DNA of 8,206 bases from Chthoniobacterales bacterium (GTDB lineage: Bacteria; Verrucomicrobiota; Verrucomicrobiia; Chthoniobacterales; UBA10450): the NCBI GenBank assembly GCA_025980625.1, contig JAICXG010000124.1:1-8206 (forward strand). Reading direction: 5' to 3'. Positions 7,433 to 8,206 of this stretch are shown one piece after another. The position numbers were made by a program, and so were the translations under genes. A model generated the notes under the pieces. The model was given only the letters and a program-made list of their open reading frames with translations, did not search any database and was not told the DNA's origin. Within the stretch, counting starts at the first letter, position 1; every line of letters starts with the position of its first letter.

Positions 7433-7705
7433 GATTCCGCAAGGCCAATGCTCTTTGGTTCTAATCTGCGCAGGTTTGACCTGATTTGGCCTGGCGGACT
7501 CTTTGATTACTTCAACGACTGAATCTTTAAGCTCGGCACGCGCCACTTCCCGCCGTTTGTCGCGGGCCGGGGCGAACTGGTGATCGGAAACTACAGCGAC
7601 AGTGGAAGCACATCGCTGGATGCGCCTGCCGACATGTCAGCCCACATGCACCGCGACATCGCGCTCGAGATCAAGCGCTGCCACTCGCTGCTGTTGATGA
7701 CATAG
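7354..7705 (+). pseudogene. Decayed SAM-dependent methyltransferase remnant
   Basis: Two frames give consecutive pieces of one class I methyltransferase family. Frame 1 (7354-7464) reads DDHDENAIAYASKLCRDF, then VRFRKANALWF, then a TAA: the segment around the cofactor-binding acidic residue and the 'NAL.F' strand. After a frameshift near 7451-7464, frame 2 reads RRFDLIWPGGLFDYFND, TGA (7520-7522), IFK, and then GRGELVIGNYSDS, matching the 'FDLIW..GLFDYFNDR.FK...GGELVIGNFS' core I know from this family. The TGA fits a CGA-to-TGA change at the usual NDR arginine. Frame 2 then runs to TAG 7703-7705, but similarity fades after ~7610. There is no start codon, N-terminal glycine-rich motif or proper C-terminus, so it cannot encode an enzyme. 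The first 79 bases overlap the delta-60 gene. The family call is from memory of motifs and should be confirmed by a translated search. Confidence 0.68.
7471..7483 (+). repeat. Short CAGGT/ACCTG palindrome followed by ATTTGGCCT
   Basis: CAGGT-TTG-ACCTG forms a 5-bp hairpin nested inside a wider 7-bp inverted repeat (AGGCCAA 7442-7448 with TTGGCCT 7486-7492). It begins 39 bases after the delta-60 stop, so it could act as a transcription end. It lies within the methyltransferase remnant, however, and the same bases encode the conserved FDLIWP core, so the resemblance to the hairpin at 2317-2331 may be chance. Confidence 0.25.
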
Positions 7706-7732
7706 CAATCGCCAAGCGACGCGCTCGCTCAC

Positions 7733-7751
7733 GCCGCCCGCACACGGCGGC
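7733..7751 (-). terminator. Candidate GC hairpin after the cupin gene
   Basis: GCCGCC and GGCGGC form a 6-bp all-GC stem with a 7-base loop, starting 13 bases past the cupin stop on the minus strand. No T-run follows on that strand, so termination there is only plausible. It sits in the 59-base gap between the methyltransferase remnant and the convergent cupin gene, where either transcript could use it. Confidence 0.3.
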
Positions 7752-7764
7752 TACAACGGCCGGC

Positions 7765-8106
7765 TCAAGGTTGTTCACGCTCGTGGGCGTGGGCAGGCGG
7801 GCTGGTTGCTTCCACCGCGGTGAACGATTCGAGGATTTTGTAGGTGTGTTCTGCGTTCTTCGGGACGGTCCAGGAATCGCCGGCGTTCAGGATCACGGTC
7901 TGCCCTTCAATGTGCAGCTCGGCCCGGCCTTTGATCACGTAGCCCACGGTTTCATAGGGATGGGTTGAGGCCGGCTTCGTTTTGTTTGGCGGTTCATTCT
8001 CCCGCAAGCGCATCGCGACATGAATGCCGGAGGCGAGATAGCGTTGTCCTTCCGGGCCGTGCGGCGAAAAGGCGGAACTGACCTTGGTGACGGTCGTGTC
8101 TTTCAT
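7765..8106 (-). CDS. Small single-domain cupin protein
   Basis: This 113-residue protein starts at ATG 8104-8106; the adjacent upstream TTG is less likely because the ATG forms a TGATG overlap with the preceding gene's stop. The cupin core spans ~45-100. Motif 1 is STHPYETVGYVIKG (H49, E52) and motif 2 is GDSWTVPKNAEHTYKI (P82, H87), with strands AELHIEGQTVIL between them. In the common 'HSHPxEQxGYVLxG' form the first metal histidine precedes H49 by two residues; here that position is Ser47, so one of the four usual metal ligands is missing. Proteins of this size and pattern are usually soluble cytoplasmic cupins of unknown substrate, acting as sensors, isomerases or dioxygenase-like enzymes. 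The C-terminal tail (PPAHAHEREQP) has two extra histidines. Translational coupling to the partial upstream gene suggests a joint function. Fold confident, activity unknown. Confidence 0.87.
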   Translation of the reverse strand: MKDTTVTKVSSAFSPHGPEGQRYLASGIHVAMRLRENEPPNKTKPASTHPYETVGYVIKGRAELHIEGQTVILNAGDSWTVPKNAEHTYKILESFTAVEATSPPAHAHEREQP

Positions 8107-8206
8107 CAATAAGAGTTCGTCGCCGGCTTACTCCGAGGCCGTGCCGAACGCAGTTCACCCGCGCGGCTGAACCGCTGCTCGGTCCAGCCGCCGGGTAAAA
8201 CAATCG
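8106..8206 (-). CDS. C-terminal end of an unidentified protein (5' end outside window)
   Basis: On the minus strand an open frame enters from the right edge and gives 32 residues (LPGGWTEQRFSRAGELR, then a basic SARPRSKPATNSY tail) before TGA 8106-8108. That stop shares its A with the cupin ATG (TGATG), the classic arrangement of translationally coupled operon genes, and this is the main reason to choose this frame over the longer competing frame that ends inside the cupin gene. The visible residues are too few to identify a family. The polar, arginine-rich tail looks like an ordinary disordered C-terminus. Confidence 0.45.
   Translation of the reverse strand, partial: IVLPGGWTEQRFSRAGELRSARPRSKPATNSY

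Noticed and set aside
7994..8203. 69-residue minus-strand frame at the right edge
   Set aside because: It runs deep into the cupin gene. The alternative frame ends in a TGATG overlap with the cupin start and is more plausible.

Overview
The window looks like a piece of chromosome from a soil-type Verrucomicrobiota bacterium (Chthoniobacterales / 'Candidatus Udaeobacter'-like). This is inferred from protein style: a WD40 protein with a helical N-terminal lead-in of the kind fused to Ser/Thr kinase or STAND modules, an autotransporter-type beta-strand-repeat (PATR) protein with a typical Verrucomicrobial head and tail, and a delta-60-repeat protein ending in an Ig-like plus dockerin module. Shine-Dalgarno sites are weak or absent throughout, and base composition is moderately GC-rich. 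There are no rRNA, tRNA, CRISPR or insertion-sequence genes that I can see.

Layout. (1) 3-2297, plus: the C-terminal 764 residues of a large WD40 protein, entering from the left edge. (2) 2298-2489: a convergent intergenic stretch with a hairpin and short CAGG/CCTGA palindromes. (3) 2490-3163, minus: a two-gene cassette made of a 56-residue small protein whose end overlaps, by 19 bases, the start of a 173-residue nucleotidyltransferase-fold protein. A perfect 6-bp inverted repeat lies just upstream. (4) 3164-3441: a divergent intergenic region. (5) 3442-7432, plus: two exported surface-type proteins 34 bases apart, a PATR beta-helix protein and a seven-repeat delta-60 propeller carrying a dockerin. 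(6) 7354-7705, plus: the decayed remnant of a SAM-dependent methyltransferase. It overlaps the 3' end of the delta-60 gene in another frame, so the last 26 residues of the delta-60 protein are methyltransferase DNA read out of frame. (7) 7765-8206, minus: a small cupin whose ATG overlaps the stop of an upstream gene (TGATG) that leaves through the right edge.

How the genes may work together. The PATR and delta-60 genes are probably co-transcribed and both enter the Sec pathway, so they may form an extracellular or surface pair. The dockerin implies a cohesin-like partner elsewhere. The small protein and nucleotidyltransferase form a translationally coupled pair that may be a toxin-antitoxin-like or RNA-modifying module, but no function can be proved from sequence. 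The cupin and its upstream neighbour form a separate small operon. No completely new large system is evident. The most useful second looks are the small-protein/nucleotidyltransferase cassette and the methyltransferase remnant that has become the tail of the delta-60 protein.
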